In this document: positions 8,584 to 17,793 of the stretch, piece after piece | How the letters are laid out: each line of letters opens with the position of its first letter | Numbering within the stretch: position 1 is the stretch's first letter | NCBI GenBank assembly: GCA_028289345.1 | Contig: JANQQL010000031.1 | Span: 124,001-188,000 of the forward strand | Direction: 5' to 3' | Length of the DNA: 64,000 nucleotides | Source: Planctomycetota bacterium | GTDB taxonomy: Bacteria > Planctomycetota > B15-G4 > SIAN01 | The notes under the pieces: model-generated | What the model was told of the DNA's origin: nothing | What the model saw: only the letters and a program-made list of their open reading frames with translations | Databases searched by the model: none | Position numbers and translations under genes: made by a program

Positions 8584-9731
8584 GGCGAACCCTTGGTCTG
8601 ACGAGGATCCCAAGCGTCGCGCAGTCCTTCCCCCAGCACGTTGTAGCTGGTCACCGTCAAGAAGATCATCAACCCGGGAAAGAACGTGATCCAGGGGGCC
8701 CTTGCCAACGAGTTGCGCCCCTCGTGCAGGCTCTGCCCCCAGCTCGGTTCCGGAGGCGGAATGCCGAGTCCGAGAAAGCTCAACGACGACTCGGTGACGA
8801 TCGCTCCGGCCATGCTCAAGGACGCGAACACCAGAATCGGACCGGCGGCATGGGGAAGCATGTGGACGAACAAGACGCGCAGAGGACTCGCCCCCACCGC
8901 CCGCGCCGAGAGGACGAACTCGGCGGACCGCAAACGTTGGAACTCTGCGCGAGTGAGCCGCGCCACTCCAGGCCAACTCAAGAAACCGATCAGGGCCGTG
9001 ACCAAGACGATGGAAGGGGGAAAGTAGGCGAGCACCGCGAGGATCAAGAAAAGGTCGGGGAAGCACTGAACCACTTCCAGGATGCGAGACAACAGCAAGT
9101 CCACCCATCCGCCGTAGAAACCGGCCAAGGCCCCCACGACCACGCCGATTCCCAGGGCCACCAGGGTCGCGACGATTCCCACCTGCAACGACACTCGCGA
9201 GGCATGCACCAAGCGAGCCGCCAAGTCTCGGCCGGCAGAGTCGGTTCCCAACGGATGAGTGAGAGAGGGCGACACCGCGTCCAACAACTCGCGGTCCAAC
9301 TCGCTAGGATCCCAGCGGATCGGCGCCCAGCAGGCCCAGCCGTCGGGAACTCCGTCCGCTCGCCATTCTCGCCATTGACGCCAATGGTCGCGGGAGCTGG
9401 TCTCCGTCATGGAGGCCGCCCCGGCAAGAACGCCCGACGTCAGCACCAACAACCAACCCGCCGATCTCCAACGTTGCCGGCTCGTCCCCCAACGAGCGAT
9501 GGTTCGGAGCAGAAGGTAGATCACGAATGCCCCGATCCAGCGAACGTCGGCGGCATCCAAGGTCGTCAAGAACGGGAACTCGAAACCGTCTGGTCGAGAA
9601 ACGACCAAAGGCGCCCGATTGGCAAGGATCGGTGCCCCCGCGGCCGCAGCGAACACCGCCTGGGCGAGCCACCAAGCGGCGCGCACCAGGCGAGGATGGC
9701 GAGTTCGTGCAGCGAACGAGGCACGACTCAT
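8580..9731 (-). CDS. oppC: Oligopeptide ABC transporter permease (OppC/DppC type)
   Basis: This inner-membrane permease has 383 residues. The C-terminal part carries the OppC-type pattern: HPLGTDSAGRDLAARLVHASRVSL, a membrane domain, and the EAA-like cytoplasmic loop SARAVGASPLRVLFVHMLPH that docks on the ATPases. The N-terminal 140 residues are longer than usual and add two or three membrane segments (LAQAVFAAAAGAPI, IGAFVIYLLLRTI, WLLVLTSGVLAGA). Start and stop overlap both neighbours by four bases. Confidence 0.92.
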   Translation of the reverse strand: MSRASFAARTRHPRLVRAAWWLAQAVFAAAAGAPILANRAPLVVSRPDGFEFPFLTTLDAADVRWIGAFVIYLLLRTIARWGTSRQRWRSAGWLLVLTSGVLAGAASMTETSSRDHWRQWREWRADGVPDGWACWAPIRWDPSELDRELLDAVSPSLTHPLGTDSAGRDLAARLVHASRVSLQVGIVATLVALGIGVVVGALAGFYGGWVDLLLSRILEVVQCFPDLFLILAVLAYFPPSIVLVTALIGFLSWPGVARLTRAEFQRLRSAEFVLSARAVGASPLRVLFVHMLPHAAGPILVFASLSMAGAIVTESSLSFLGLGIPPPEPSWGQSLHEGRNSLARAPWITFFPGLMIFLTVTSYNVLGEGLRDAWDPRQTKGSP

Positions 9732-10780
9732 GAGCGTCCTCGCAAGCGAGGGTCGAGGATTCCGTGCAACAAGTCCGTCACCAGAAAGCCGAGAAGAGTG
9801 GCCGCTCCGACCAATACCGAGAGTGCCATGACCGTGGGATAATCCCGTTCATGCACCGCCTGAAAGGTCAAAGTCCCCATCCCCGGAATCGAGAAGATGT
9901 TCTCGATGATCACACTCCCCCCCAGCAAGTAAGGGAATAAGAACGCGAGCAGCGTCACCACCGGAAGCAGGCCGTTGCGCAGCGCGTGACTCCACAGCAC
10001 CTTGCGCTCCGACAGTCCTTTGGCCCGAGCGGCAAGGATGTAGTCCTGGCGCAGGACCTCGAGCATGCCCGTCCGCGCATAGCGTGACACCGAAGCCCAG
10101 CTCGCGTAACTGAGACAAATCACGGGCAACACCAGGTGCCATAGGAAGTCTCCGAGCCGCCCCCACCAACCCAAGCCCGCCTGGTCAATGGACTTCCATC
10201 CGTACAGCGGAAACCAGTCGAAGGGGTTTCCCGAGCAAAGTGCGTAGATCAGCAACGACGCCATCAGGAAGCTGGGGACCGAGTAGAGAAAGAACAGCCC
10301 CAGGGTCGTGCCGCGATCCCACCAGCTGCCGTGACGCACCGCAGACATGACGCCCAAGGGAACGGCCACCAGGTAGATCAGTAGAGCGGAACACAGCTGC
10401 AAGACGAAGGAAACGCCGAAGGCGCGGCCGATCCGATTTCTCACTGGTTCCATGCTCGTCAGCGACCGACCGAAGTCCAGCGTGACGAAGCGGCCGAGCC
10501 AGTCGACGTACTGCGCCACCACCGAGCGATCCAGGCCGAGCAAGCTCTTGAGGTTCTGCTGTTGCTCCTCACTCAGGGAGATTCCCTGGCGGTAGTACTC
10601 GGAAAGTCGCGCTTCCAAGGGGCCTCCCGGTGCCAGACGGGAGAGCCCGAAGGTCACCACGCTGATTCCCCACAAGGTGATCAGCGCCAACCCGAGCCGA
10701 CGCGCCAACGGCCCGGCGCGCCTCAGGAGACGAGGCCTCGCATGGGCCAACCGAACGGAGGTCGCCTCATGGGCCGGCAC
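9728..10780 (-). CDS. oppB: Oligopeptide ABC transporter permease (OppB/DppB type)
   Basis: A 350-residue permease with six membrane segments. The first is LGLALITLWGISVVTFGLSR, followed by the periplasmic LGLDRSVVAQYVDWLGR segment and the docking loop AARAKGLSERKVLWSHALRN. The end, GFLVTDLLHGILDPRLR, is the standard OppB/DppB C-terminus. It overlaps the substrate-binding protein gene by 14 bases and OppC by four. Confidence 0.92.
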   Translation of the reverse strand: MPAHEATSVRLAHARPRLLRRAGPLARRLGLALITLWGISVVTFGLSRLAPGGPLEARLSEYYRQGISLSEEQQQNLKSLLGLDRSVVAQYVDWLGRFVTLDFGRSLTSMEPVRNRIGRAFGVSFVLQLCSALLIYLVAVPLGVMSAVRHGSWWDRGTTLGLFFLYSVPSFLMASLLIYALCSGNPFDWFPLYGWKSIDQAGLGWWGRLGDFLWHLVLPVICLSYASWASVSRYARTGMLEVLRQDYILAARAKGLSERKVLWSHALRNGLLPVVTLLAFLFPYLLGGSVIIENIFSIPGMGTLTFQAVHERDYPTVMALSVLVGAATLLGFLVTDLLHGILDPRLRGRS

Positions 10781-12515
10781 TCCTTCGGAAGAACCAGTTG
10801 TGATAGAGCGCGCCGCGGCGCGTGATGCTGACGTTCTGCAGATCCGTGGACACGAGCAACAAAGTCAACGGGGTCGGCAACAAGGTCATCGGTTGGTCTT
10901 CGTGGATGAGCTGGTGCATCCGGTGAGACAGTTCCATGCGGCGCTCTTCGTCGAGTTCGGAACGAATGCCAACCAGCAGCCGATCACACTCCTCGCTGCG
11001 GTAGTTCTGGAAGTTGTAGCCACCATTGTTCTGGGCAGAGTGCAACACAGGATAAAGATCCGGATCACGCGCACTGTCCGACCATCCCAGTTGACCGGCG
11101 TCGAACTCATGGTTGCGCATTCGCTCGACCAGCTGATTGAAGTCGATCCGGCGGATCTCCATAACCACCCCGGCTTCTTCGAGTTCCTGTTGGAACAGCA
11201 GCGATCCCTTGTCCATCGCCGGAATCGGACGAGCGTCCGTCAGGAGTTCGAAGCGAAACGGTTTGCCGTCTCGGTCCAGGATGCCATCTCCGTCCGTGTC
11301 CCGAAAACCAGCTTCCTGGAGCAGCTTGCCGGCGCCGTCGGGGTCGTGCTCGAGAGGCGGAACCGAAGAGTCGTATTCGCGCGACAGAATCGGCAAGGGC
11401 GCCGAGGGGATCACGGAGTAGCCTCGATAGAACTTTTCTTGCACCTGGTCGCGCGGGTAGAGCATGGTCATCGCTCGTCGCACCCGTGCATCCGAAAAGG
11501 CCCAGTGGTCGTTGTTCCAACCGATGAAGTTCCAGCGGGACAGCACGTACTCGTGAAACGTGGCGCGCTCTTGGAGTTCCGCTTGCTGCTTCATGTCATC
11601 CCAGCGCTCGGGGTTGTCCACGGTGCAGACGCTCAAATCCCCGCGCACGAACATATTGACGGCAGCTTCGGGGTCGTGCACGAACACGAAACGAACTCGT
11701 TCCAGGTAGTAGTCTCGCCCTGGGCGGCAGGGGTATTGCTCGTTGCGAACCAGGGTCAAATGCTGATTGTCGGCCCACTCTTCCAACCGGTAGGGCCCGT
11801 ACCCAACGGGCTCGCGACCCAGCGGGTCCTGATTGAACGCGGCCGGCTCCTTCTGGGAGAGGTGAGCCGGCATCAAACGAAACTCCCAGCCGAATTCGTG
11901 CTCTGCTTTGAAGAACGGTTCTTCCAGGCGGACCTCGAAGGAGTAGCGGTCAATGACTTTCAAATCACGGAAACGATCCAGCGCCGCCGCCACGTGTTGA
12001 GCATCCACTTCGGGGTGGTGGATCATGTCCCAGGAGAACTGCACGTCCGCGGTGGTCACTTCTACGGGCTCCCCGTCGGAAGTTCCGCGGTGCCAAAGCA
12101 CCCCGGGCCGCAACGTCCAAATCATGCGCTTGCCGTCGTCGAGGATTTCGGGCCGCTTCTCGGCCAACTCCGGAGACAACTCCAAGGTGTTCCCATCCAC
12201 GTAGAGCAACGGAGGGAACAGATACTCACGGCAAAGCGTGGAGTCGCGATGGCGACGTCGCAGCACGTTGTTCAAAGTCTGCGGCTGGGTGCTGTAGTTG
12301 ACGGTGAACGTGCCCCCGACCTGAGGAGGCGCGGAATCACCTCCCTTGAGACTGGTGCGTGCCCGATCCGAATAGGCCAGGCTTCGGATCGCTTTCTCTT
12401 CGAGAGCCGACGCCGAAGATTCCGGCGGCGCCGCGGCGGGGACGAACGTCCAGGAGGCCAACACGATTGCGCCTGTTGCGACAATCCAGCGTCCGAGGGG
12501 AATCGAAGCGACCAT
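10767..12515 (-). CDS. oppA: Periplasmic peptide-binding protein of the ABC importer (family 5 solute-binding protein)
   Basis: The 582-residue protein has an N-terminal signal (GRWIVATGAIVLASWTFVP, then AAA). It follows the SBP family 5 pattern: GTFTVNYSTQPQTLNNV near residue 67, SPELAEKRPEILDDGKRMIWTL, then VQFSWDMI, and a C-terminal YNFQNYRSEECDRLL block. It would capture peptides in the periplasm and pass them to OppB/OppC. It is the first gene of the six-gene unit. The 128 bases upstream, after ridA, show no convincing -35/-10 pair. Confidence 0.9.
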   Translation of the reverse strand: MVASIPLGRWIVATGAIVLASWTFVPAAAPPESSASALEEKAIRSLAYSDRARTSLKGGDSAPPQVGGTFTVNYSTQPQTLNNVLRRRHRDSTLCREYLFPPLLYVDGNTLELSPELAEKRPEILDDGKRMIWTLRPGVLWHRGTSDGEPVEVTTADVQFSWDMIHHPEVDAQHVAAALDRFRDLKVIDRYSFEVRLEEPFFKAEHEFGWEFRLMPAHLSQKEPAAFNQDPLGREPVGYGPYRLEEWADNQHLTLVRNEQYPCRPGRDYYLERVRFVFVHDPEAAVNMFVRGDLSVCTVDNPERWDDMKQQAELQERATFHEYVLSRWNFIGWNNDHWAFSDARVRRAMTMLYPRDQVQEKFYRGYSVIPSAPLPILSREYDSSVPPLEHDPDGAGKLLQEAGFRDTDGDGILDRDGKPFRFELLTDARPIPAMDKGSLLFQQELEEAGVVMEIRRIDFNQLVERMRNHEFDAGQLGWSDSARDPDLYPVLHSAQNNGGYNFQNYRSEECDRLLVGIRSELDEERRMELSHRMHQLIHEDQPMTLLPTPLTLLLVSTDLQNVSITRRGALYHNWFFRRSAGP

Positions 12516-12643
12516 CGGGTTCTCCGTGGGAAGCGAGGAGCGAGCACGGATTTCTTACGAATCCCGACCCCGCCAGACGAGAAAACTCCGGCAGGCTCGG
12601 GAGGGAATCTCCACGGATCCCTTATTCCGCCCGGAGAAAGAGG

Positions 12644-13033
12644 TCACTTGCGTGCGATCGCCGCCACGGCGTCGATCTCGACCAGTGCCCCCTTGGGCAG
12701 GCCCCGCACCGCGACGGTGGCGCGGGCCGGCCGCGAATCTCCAAAGACTTCCGCGTACACGTCGTTGAGCTCTGGGAAATGGTCCATGTCGGTCAAGTAG
12801 ACCGTGGTCTTGGCCACGTGATCGAGGGACGAGCCGGCTTCTTCCAGGACGGCCTTCAGGTTGGCGAGCACCAACCGCGTCTGTTCCGCCACCGTCCCTC
12901 CGACCCAGTCGGTCCCTCCCGGGGCCATGGCCACCTGTCCGGAGCAAAACACGAAATCCCCCACGACCATGGCCTGAGAGTACGGTCCGATGGCATTCGG
13001 TGCCCCTTGAGTGGCGACTTTCTTCAGTTCCAT
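12644..13033 (-). CDS. ridA: RidA family reactive intermediate deaminase
   Basis: A 129-residue protein of the RidA/YjgF/UK114 family, which hydrolyses reactive enamine/imine intermediates released by PLP enzymes. GPYSQAMVVGDFVFCSGQ and the C-terminal RATVAVRGLPKGALVEIDAVA contain the conserved active-site arginine. The start at 13033 (MELKKVAT) gives the usual family length. A TTG at 13066 that overlaps the coaD stop would add eleven residues and cannot be excluded. The position 29 bases after coaD suggests one transcript. Confidence 0.93.
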   Translation of the reverse strand: MELKKVATQGAPNAIGPYSQAMVVGDFVFCSGQVAMAPGGTDWVGGTVAEQTRLVLANLKAVLEEAGSSLDHVAKTTVYLTDMDHFPELNDVYAEVFGDSRPARATVAVRGLPKGALVEIDAVAAIARK

Positions 13034-13062
13034 GGAGGCTTCATCTTTCTGAGTCTTCTCGA

Positions 13063-13548
13063 TCAATCCTTGGTCAAGCGACGGGCGAGGGCCGCTGCCA
13101 CAGCGGCCGGAACCAACGCCCCGACCTCCCCCCCGCCCCGAGCCACTTCACGAACCCACCGACTCGAGACGAACGACCACTGCGGTGAGGGAGCCAGAAA
13201 CGCGGTGTCCAGCTCCGGAGACAAGGTCCGGTTGGTACTGGCCATGGCGAACTCGGAGTCGAGATCGCTCGTGCCACGAATGCCGCGCACCACGCAAGTC
13301 GCCCCTTGCTCGCGGGCAGCATTCACCAACAAACCGGCAAAGGAGACCACTTCGATTCCCCGTCCGATCTCTTGCACGCATTCTCGGATGAGGGCCATTC
13401 GCTCCTCCACGGAAAAGACCGACTGCTTGGAGGGGTTGACTCCCACGGCGATCACCAAGGATTCGAACAACTGGGAAGCTCGTTCGACGAGATCCCGGTG
13501 CCCATTCGTAAACGGGTCGAAGCTGCCTGGATAGATCGCTTTGGACAT
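13063..13548 (-). CDS. coaD: Pantetheine-phosphate adenylyltransferase
   Basis: This 161-residue cytoplasmic enzyme transfers AMP from ATP to 4'-phosphopantetheine, the fourth step of coenzyme A synthesis. The nucleotidyltransferase motif AIYPGSFDPFTNGH begins at residue 4, and VVRGIRGTSDLDSEFAMASTNRTL is the substrate-binding region. The C-terminal SSRWVREVARGGGEV replaces the usual SSS-x-[VI]-[RK]-E pattern with minor changes. A TAGAAT hexamer (13556-13561, minus) ends only seven bases before ATG 13548 and no ribosome site is visible, so the mRNA may be leaderless. It is divergent from comEC. A coaX gene for an earlier step of the same pathway lies at 50190. Confidence 0.95.
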   Translation of the reverse strand: MSKAIYPGSFDPFTNGHRDLVERASQLFESLVIAVGVNPSKQSVFSVEERMALIRECVQEIGRGIEVVSFAGLLVNAAREQGATCVVRGIRGTSDLDSEFAMASTNRTLSPELDTAFLAPSPQWSFVSSRWVREVARGGGEVGALVPAAVAAALARRLTKD

Positions 13549-13603
13549 GGCGTGGATTCTACCTCGCGGGTAACCAATTGCCGGACTCAGCGTCCAGATC
13601 TCG

Positions 13604-15856
13604 GTGATTGGCAAGTCTACCCCTCCCGATCTGGGCATCGCCGCCGCCACCTTCCTCCTTGCCCTTTGGCTGGGGAACGGCGACCCGTGGTCGTTCTGCG
13701 CTTGGACCCTTCTCGCCTGGCTGGGGATGGGCCAGCCGATCCTCGCCGTGCTTGCCTTCGCCATCGCCGGGTGGGCTTTGAGCAGCACTCCCCCCAACTC
13801 GCCACCCATGCCGGACGCCCGACGAGTGGAACTGATCGGCACCGTCCAAACACCGAGTCGCGATGCGGGATACGACCGCCAGCGGACTTGGTTGAGGGAT
13901 GTCCGATCCGCCGTCGGCGGTGACCAGATCGCGGAAGGTCTCTGGCTGATCGAACCGGCCACCCATCCGCGGCGAGAGCGAGGCGAACTGCTGCACATCG
14001 AGGGCTGGGCCCGAGGGCCGCAGGGAGTTCGCAATCCCGGCGACTCGCCGCGGAAGGACGGCGAGGTCCGTGTCAGCCATGCCGGCCAAGTTCGTTGGCA
14101 GGGAAACGACACTGACCTGTGGACGCGTCTGCGCCGCGGGCTGGACCAGCTGGCAAATCGGGGTGTCATCCAGTTGCAAACTCACCTCTCCCCGGACGCC
14201 GCGTCTCTGTTGGCCGCCCTTCTATTCGGCACCACGGACTCGATCTCGAAATCCTGGAAAAGCCGGCTCCGCGACACCGGCAGCTACCACTTGGTCGCCG
14301 TCAGCGGGATGCATGTTTTGTTGGTCGCGGCAACCCTGACCTGGTTGCTTCAACGAGTGGGAAAACGGGGAGCGACCTTGCAACCCCTCATCCCTTGGGG
14401 AGTGTTTCTCTATGCCCTGATGACTGGCGGGCGTCCTCCGGCGATGCGCGCAAGTCTCGGTTTCTCTCTGTGGTGGTGGCGCCAACGCCACCGCCCGGAC
14501 GCTTCCATCAAAGCCCTGATCCCGACGACGTTGCTGGTGGTGGCTTGCTTGCAACCGGAGGAAATCACCACCGCGAGTTTCTGCCTCTCATTTGCCGCAG
14601 TGGTCGGTCTGTCAACCGCTTTCGCTTCTCGCCCGTCGCTTTCGCCGCGCGGAACAGGAACCGGCGTGAAGCTGCTGCGACCACTGATGCGTGGCCTGTG
14701 GATTTCTTGGGGCGCGACTCTCGCCACCGCCCCGTGGACCGCGTTTCACTTCGGAACCTGGACCCCGTGGTCGCCCCTCACTCATGGTCTGTTGGCTCCG
14801 CTGTTGTTGCCACTCATGGCAGGCGGAGTGTGCACCCTCCTTTTCCCGGCCTTGTTCCCCTGGACGACCGAACCCCTCGCCTCCCTCCTGCACGGGTTGG
14901 TGTGGTGCATGGACGTCGTCTTGAACGCCATGGCTTGTCTTCCCGCCACCCCGTGCCGCGTGAGTCCCCCCTCTTCTCTGGTGATGCTCCTACTGACGGC
15001 CAGCTTGCTATGCCTCTGGTGGAAACGTCCGCTGGCGAGCACTCTGCTCGGAGTCTTGGCCCTGCTGCTGCTCGTTCACGAAGAGCCCGATGCTGCCACG
15101 TTGACCATGCTCGACGTCGGACACGGGCAGTGCGTGGTCATGCAAGTCGAACGGAAGATCCATGTGATCGACGCGGGAACGGGCGGCTCGCGAGCGATCT
15201 CTTCGTCGGCGTTGCTGCGCTCGATGGCCGCCCTCGACGTGGCACGCATCGACACGCTGTTCCTGACCCACTTGGACCGCGACCACGCCGGCTTGGCGGA
15301 ATCCCTGGTCGCCGATTCGCCTCCAGAAACGTTGTTTCTCTCGTCCGCCCACCAGAGCCAATGGCAACAGGCGAGAACCAATGCCAACTGGCTGGGAGAT
15401 CTGGTCCGCCAGGTCGAAGCCAAGCAGATCCCGGTTCGCTTTCTCCACGCCGGGGACCAGGTCGAGGGATTCGAGGTGCTCTGGCCCCCGCAACATCGGC
15501 GCTTCCTGAGTAACAACGAAGGCAGCCTCGCGCTGCTGCATGGAACCCAGGGTCAGCGGGTGTTGTTCCCGGGGGACCTGGAGTCGTTTCCCCTGGGAGA
15601 GCTGGCCTTTCAGGTCCCCTTCCTGGACACTCTCATCCTGCCCCATCACGGCAATCCCTGCGAATTTCTCGGGGCGATTCTCGACCACGCACGGCCCCTG
15701 GTGGCCTGGGCCAGCCGTGACAGCGCACTGCCGCAGGTGACCCTCGACGCCCTGAGCGACTATGGGGCGGCAGCTCTGTCCACGCGAGAGTGCGGGGCGC
15801 TTCGTCAGTCCCTGACGGGTCCCCACGGCTGGCGCCGCGCACCGAAAATGTGGTAA
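13604..15856 (+). CDS. comEC: ComEC/Rec2-family DNA uptake channel protein
   Basis: The protein has 750 residues. It has N-terminal membrane segments and an OB-like periplasmic part, then the Competence domain (about residues 190-470), whose core reads SYHLVAVSGMHVLLVA and contains many membrane helices. A metallo-beta-lactamase domain follows, with LDVGHGQ near residue 502 and THLDRDHAG near residue 553. ComEC forms the inner-membrane channel for single-stranded DNA in natural transformation. The start is GTG 13604, 55 bases from the divergent coaD start. The pilus genes and comM in the same window fit a transformation role, but no comEA or dprA is visible here. Confidence 0.92.
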   Translation: MIGKSTPPDLGIAAATFLLALWLGNGDPWSFCAWTLLAWLGMGQPILAVLAFAIAGWALSSTPPNSPPMPDARRVELIGTVQTPSRDAGYDRQRTWLRDVRSAVGGDQIAEGLWLIEPATHPRRERGELLHIEGWARGPQGVRNPGDSPRKDGEVRVSHAGQVRWQGNDTDLWTRLRRGLDQLANRGVIQLQTHLSPDAASLLAALLFGTTDSISKSWKSRLRDTGSYHLVAVSGMHVLLVAATLTWLLQRVGKRGATLQPLIPWGVFLYALMTGGRPPAMRASLGFSLWWWRQRHRPDASIKALIPTTLLVVACLQPEEITTASFCLSFAAVVGLSTAFASRPSLSPRGTGTGVKLLRPLMRGLWISWGATLATAPWTAFHFGTWTPWSPLTHGLLAPLLLPLMAGGVCTLLFPALFPWTTEPLASLLHGLVWCMDVVLNAMACLPATPCRVSPPSSLVMLLLTASLLCLWWKRPLASTLLGVLALLLLVHEEPDAATLTMLDVGHGQCVVMQVERKIHVIDAGTGGSRAISSSALLRSMAALDVARIDTLFLTHLDRDHAGLAESLVADSPPETLFLSSAHQSQWQQARTNANWLGDLVRQVEAKQIPVRFLHAGDQVEGFEVLWPPQHRRFLSNNEGSLALLHGTQGQRVLFPGDLESFPLGELAFQVPFLDTLILPHHGNPCEFLGAILDHARPLVAWASRDSALPQVTLDALSDYGAAALSTRECGALRQSLTGPHGWRRAPKMW

Positions 15857-15905
15857 GAGCTTCCCTCCGGGCAGCGCAGGAGTTCCTCACACGGAGTTCG
15901 GTCCC

Positions 15906-16988
15906 ATGTCCATGGTCGCGGTTTGCCTGGCCCTCTTGCCAGCCTTCGATGTCGTTCACTTGCATGATGGTCAGCGGCTGGTCGGAGAACTGGTCCGGGT
16001 GTCTCCCCATGTCCAACTACGCACGGCGACGGGAATCCAGCGCGTGGACTCCAAGGACGTCCGCTGCCTGGAAAAGCGCCGCGATCTCGAGCGCAAGCTG
16101 CGCGAACTGAGCGAGATCGCCGCTCCGCAAAAAGAGCGGGGCCATGTATTCCTGGCCGAGTGGTGCCTGCGACACGGCATGTACGGTGATTTCTTGTCTC
16201 ACCTGGATCGCTGCCAAGAGCAATCGCCGACCCCGGCGAGGGTCCGGGAATTGTTGGACCAGGCGGCCACAAGCATGGTGTGGGAGGATACGTCCGCCCA
16301 TGGACCCTGGGAGTCACGAGACATCCGCAACATGCTGCGCATGGCGGTCAGCGACAGTCCCTCCTGCAGTGCCGTGGCGCGCCAGTGGTTGACCCGTGCC
16401 GTCGAAGACCCGGCCTTCCTCCCCGGCTTGACCCGCGCCATGCGCGATTCCCGAAGCGCCGTGCGAGAGGTGGCGATTCGCTCCATCCCCGCCAGCAAAC
16501 TCGGGCAGCTGGTGGAAGAACTCGTGCGCGCCGCGGTCGGCGATCGCGACGACCGCGTGCGTCAAGAAGCCCAGCAGGCCTTGGTCCGCGCCCACTGCCA
16601 AGACACCTTGCCCGCCTACGTCGAGCTGCTTCGAAAGTCGGATTCTCGAGTTCGTCAGAGAATCTATCCCGTGCTCGCCGAACTCGGCGATCCTCGAGCC
16701 ATTCCCATGCTGGTGCAACTCCTGAAGTCTTCGGCCGGCTCCGGCGGCTCGACTCGGGGCTTCGTTTCTGTCGGCACCCAGCGATCCTACGTGCGCGACT
16801 TCGACGTCGAGATCGCGTCGGGGGCCGTCATTGCCAAACCGGTGATCGGAGTCCTTCGCAGCGGTTCGGTCCTGGACGCCACGGTGCACGGGGTGCATTC
16901 CCTCCCGATGGCCGAGGTCCGGGCGATTCGTTCCGCGCTGGAGAAGCTGAAGGCCGCGAATCCCGGCGGTGACGAGATGCCGGACTGA
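15906..16988 (+). CDS. Secreted HEAT-repeat protein of unknown function
   Basis: A 360-residue protein with a short N-terminal hydrophobic stretch (MSMVAVCLALLPA) and then a strand-rich segment (HLHDGQRLVGELV...VQLRTATGIQRVDSKDV) like an SH3-type dosage/adapter module. Helical HEAT repeats cover about residues 130-285 (for example SRSAVREVAIRSI, DRDDRVRQEAQQAL, DSRVRQRIYPVLAELGDPRAIPMLVQLL). The last 80 residues are again strand-rich. GGAG nine bases upstream supports ATG 15906. It sits between comEC and the FkbM gene in one orientation. HEAT domains usually bind proteins; nothing more specific can be claimed. Confidence 0.75.
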   Translation: MSMVAVCLALLPAFDVVHLHDGQRLVGELVRVSPHVQLRTATGIQRVDSKDVRCLEKRRDLERKLRELSEIAAPQKERGHVFLAEWCLRHGMYGDFLSHLDRCQEQSPTPARVRELLDQAATSMVWEDTSAHGPWESRDIRNMLRMAVSDSPSCSAVARQWLTRAVEDPAFLPGLTRAMRDSRSAVREVAIRSIPASKLGQLVEELVRAAVGDRDDRVRQEAQQALVRAHCQDTLPAYVELLRKSDSRVRQRIYPVLAELGDPRAIPMLVQLLKSSAGSGGSTRGFVSVGTQRSYVRDFDVEIASGAVIAKPVIGVLRSGSVLDATVHGVHSLPMAEVRAIRSALEKLKAANPGGDEMPD

Positions 16989-17000
16989 TACACTCGGTTC

Positions 17001-17792
17001 ATGTCCTCGTCGTCGAAGAAGAAGGTACGCCGTGCCTTCGGCTATGTACGCCGGTTCGGAATCTGGCGCGGTGTTTCGCTTTGGAAAGCCCTGTCTGACC
17101 AACCGGGAAGCGTGCAAGTTCGCCTTCCGGGTTCTCGGGAGCCGTTGCGGCTTCGCACCGGGACGAGCGATCGACAGGCCTTCGATCACGTGTTCTACAA
17201 GTCGTACTACGACATTCCTCTGCCGATCACTCCCCGGCTGATCATTGATGCGGGTGCCAATGTCGGATACGCGTCGGTCGACTTCGCGCAACGCTATCCC
17301 GAAGCAGAGATTCTCGCCGTAGAGCCCGAATCATCGAACTTCGCGGTCCTGGAAGAAAACGTGCGCCCTTACCCGAACGTGAAGCCGATTCGCGCCGGGT
17401 TGTGGCATCGCGACATGCGCCTGCGAATTCGTCCGGGGAACGATCTGCACTGGTCATTCCGGGTCGAACCCGCGGAAGACTCGGATCCGAACGGGTTCGA
17501 TGCGATCACCTTGGACACGTTGCTGGAAATGGCCTCGGCACCGCGCATCGATCTTTTGAAACTCGACATCGAAGGCTCGGAAAAAGAAGTCTTCGAGCAC
17601 GCCGGCCCCTGGCTGCAACAAACTCAGGTCATGATCATCGAGTTGCACGATCGTTTTCGGAACGGCTGTCAAAGTGCCCTGGAGCACGCCCTCGAAGGTC
17701 AGGCGTGGGATCGCTCTCAAAAGGGAGAAAACGTCATCCTGGTCCGAAGCGAGGCACCAAGCCCCGGAGTCTCCCCCGCCCCCAAGGCCTGA
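17001..17792 (+). CDS. FkbM family methyltransferase
   Basis: A 263-residue SAM-dependent methyltransferase. IIDAGANVGYASVDFA (near residue 80) is the SAM-binding motif I, AVEPESSNFAVLEENV binds the adenosine ribose, and LLKLDIEGSEKEVFEHA is the FkbM hallmark. Members methylate hydroxyl groups of sugars or natural products. It follows the HEAT gene after 12 bases and converges on the sulfatase/TPR gene with a one-base gap and no terminator between them. Confidence 0.9.
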   Translation: MSSSSKKKVRRAFGYVRRFGIWRGVSLWKALSDQPGSVQVRLPGSREPLRLRTGTSDRQAFDHVFYKSYYDIPLPITPRLIIDAGANVGYASVDFAQRYPEAEILAVEPESSNFAVLEENVRPYPNVKPIRAGLWHRDMRLRIRPGNDLHWSFRVEPAEDSDPNGFDAITLDTLLEMASAPRIDLLKLDIEGSEKEVFEHAGPWLQQTQVMIIELHDRFRNGCQSALEHALEGQAWDRSQKGENVILVRSEAPSPGVSPAPKA

Positions 17793-17793
17793 T

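Noticed and set aside
10677..12800. A 707-codon open frame on the plus strand opposite oppA
   Set aside because: It is antisense to a clear family 5 binding protein, lacks any family motif and owes its length to GC-rich codon usage on the other strand.
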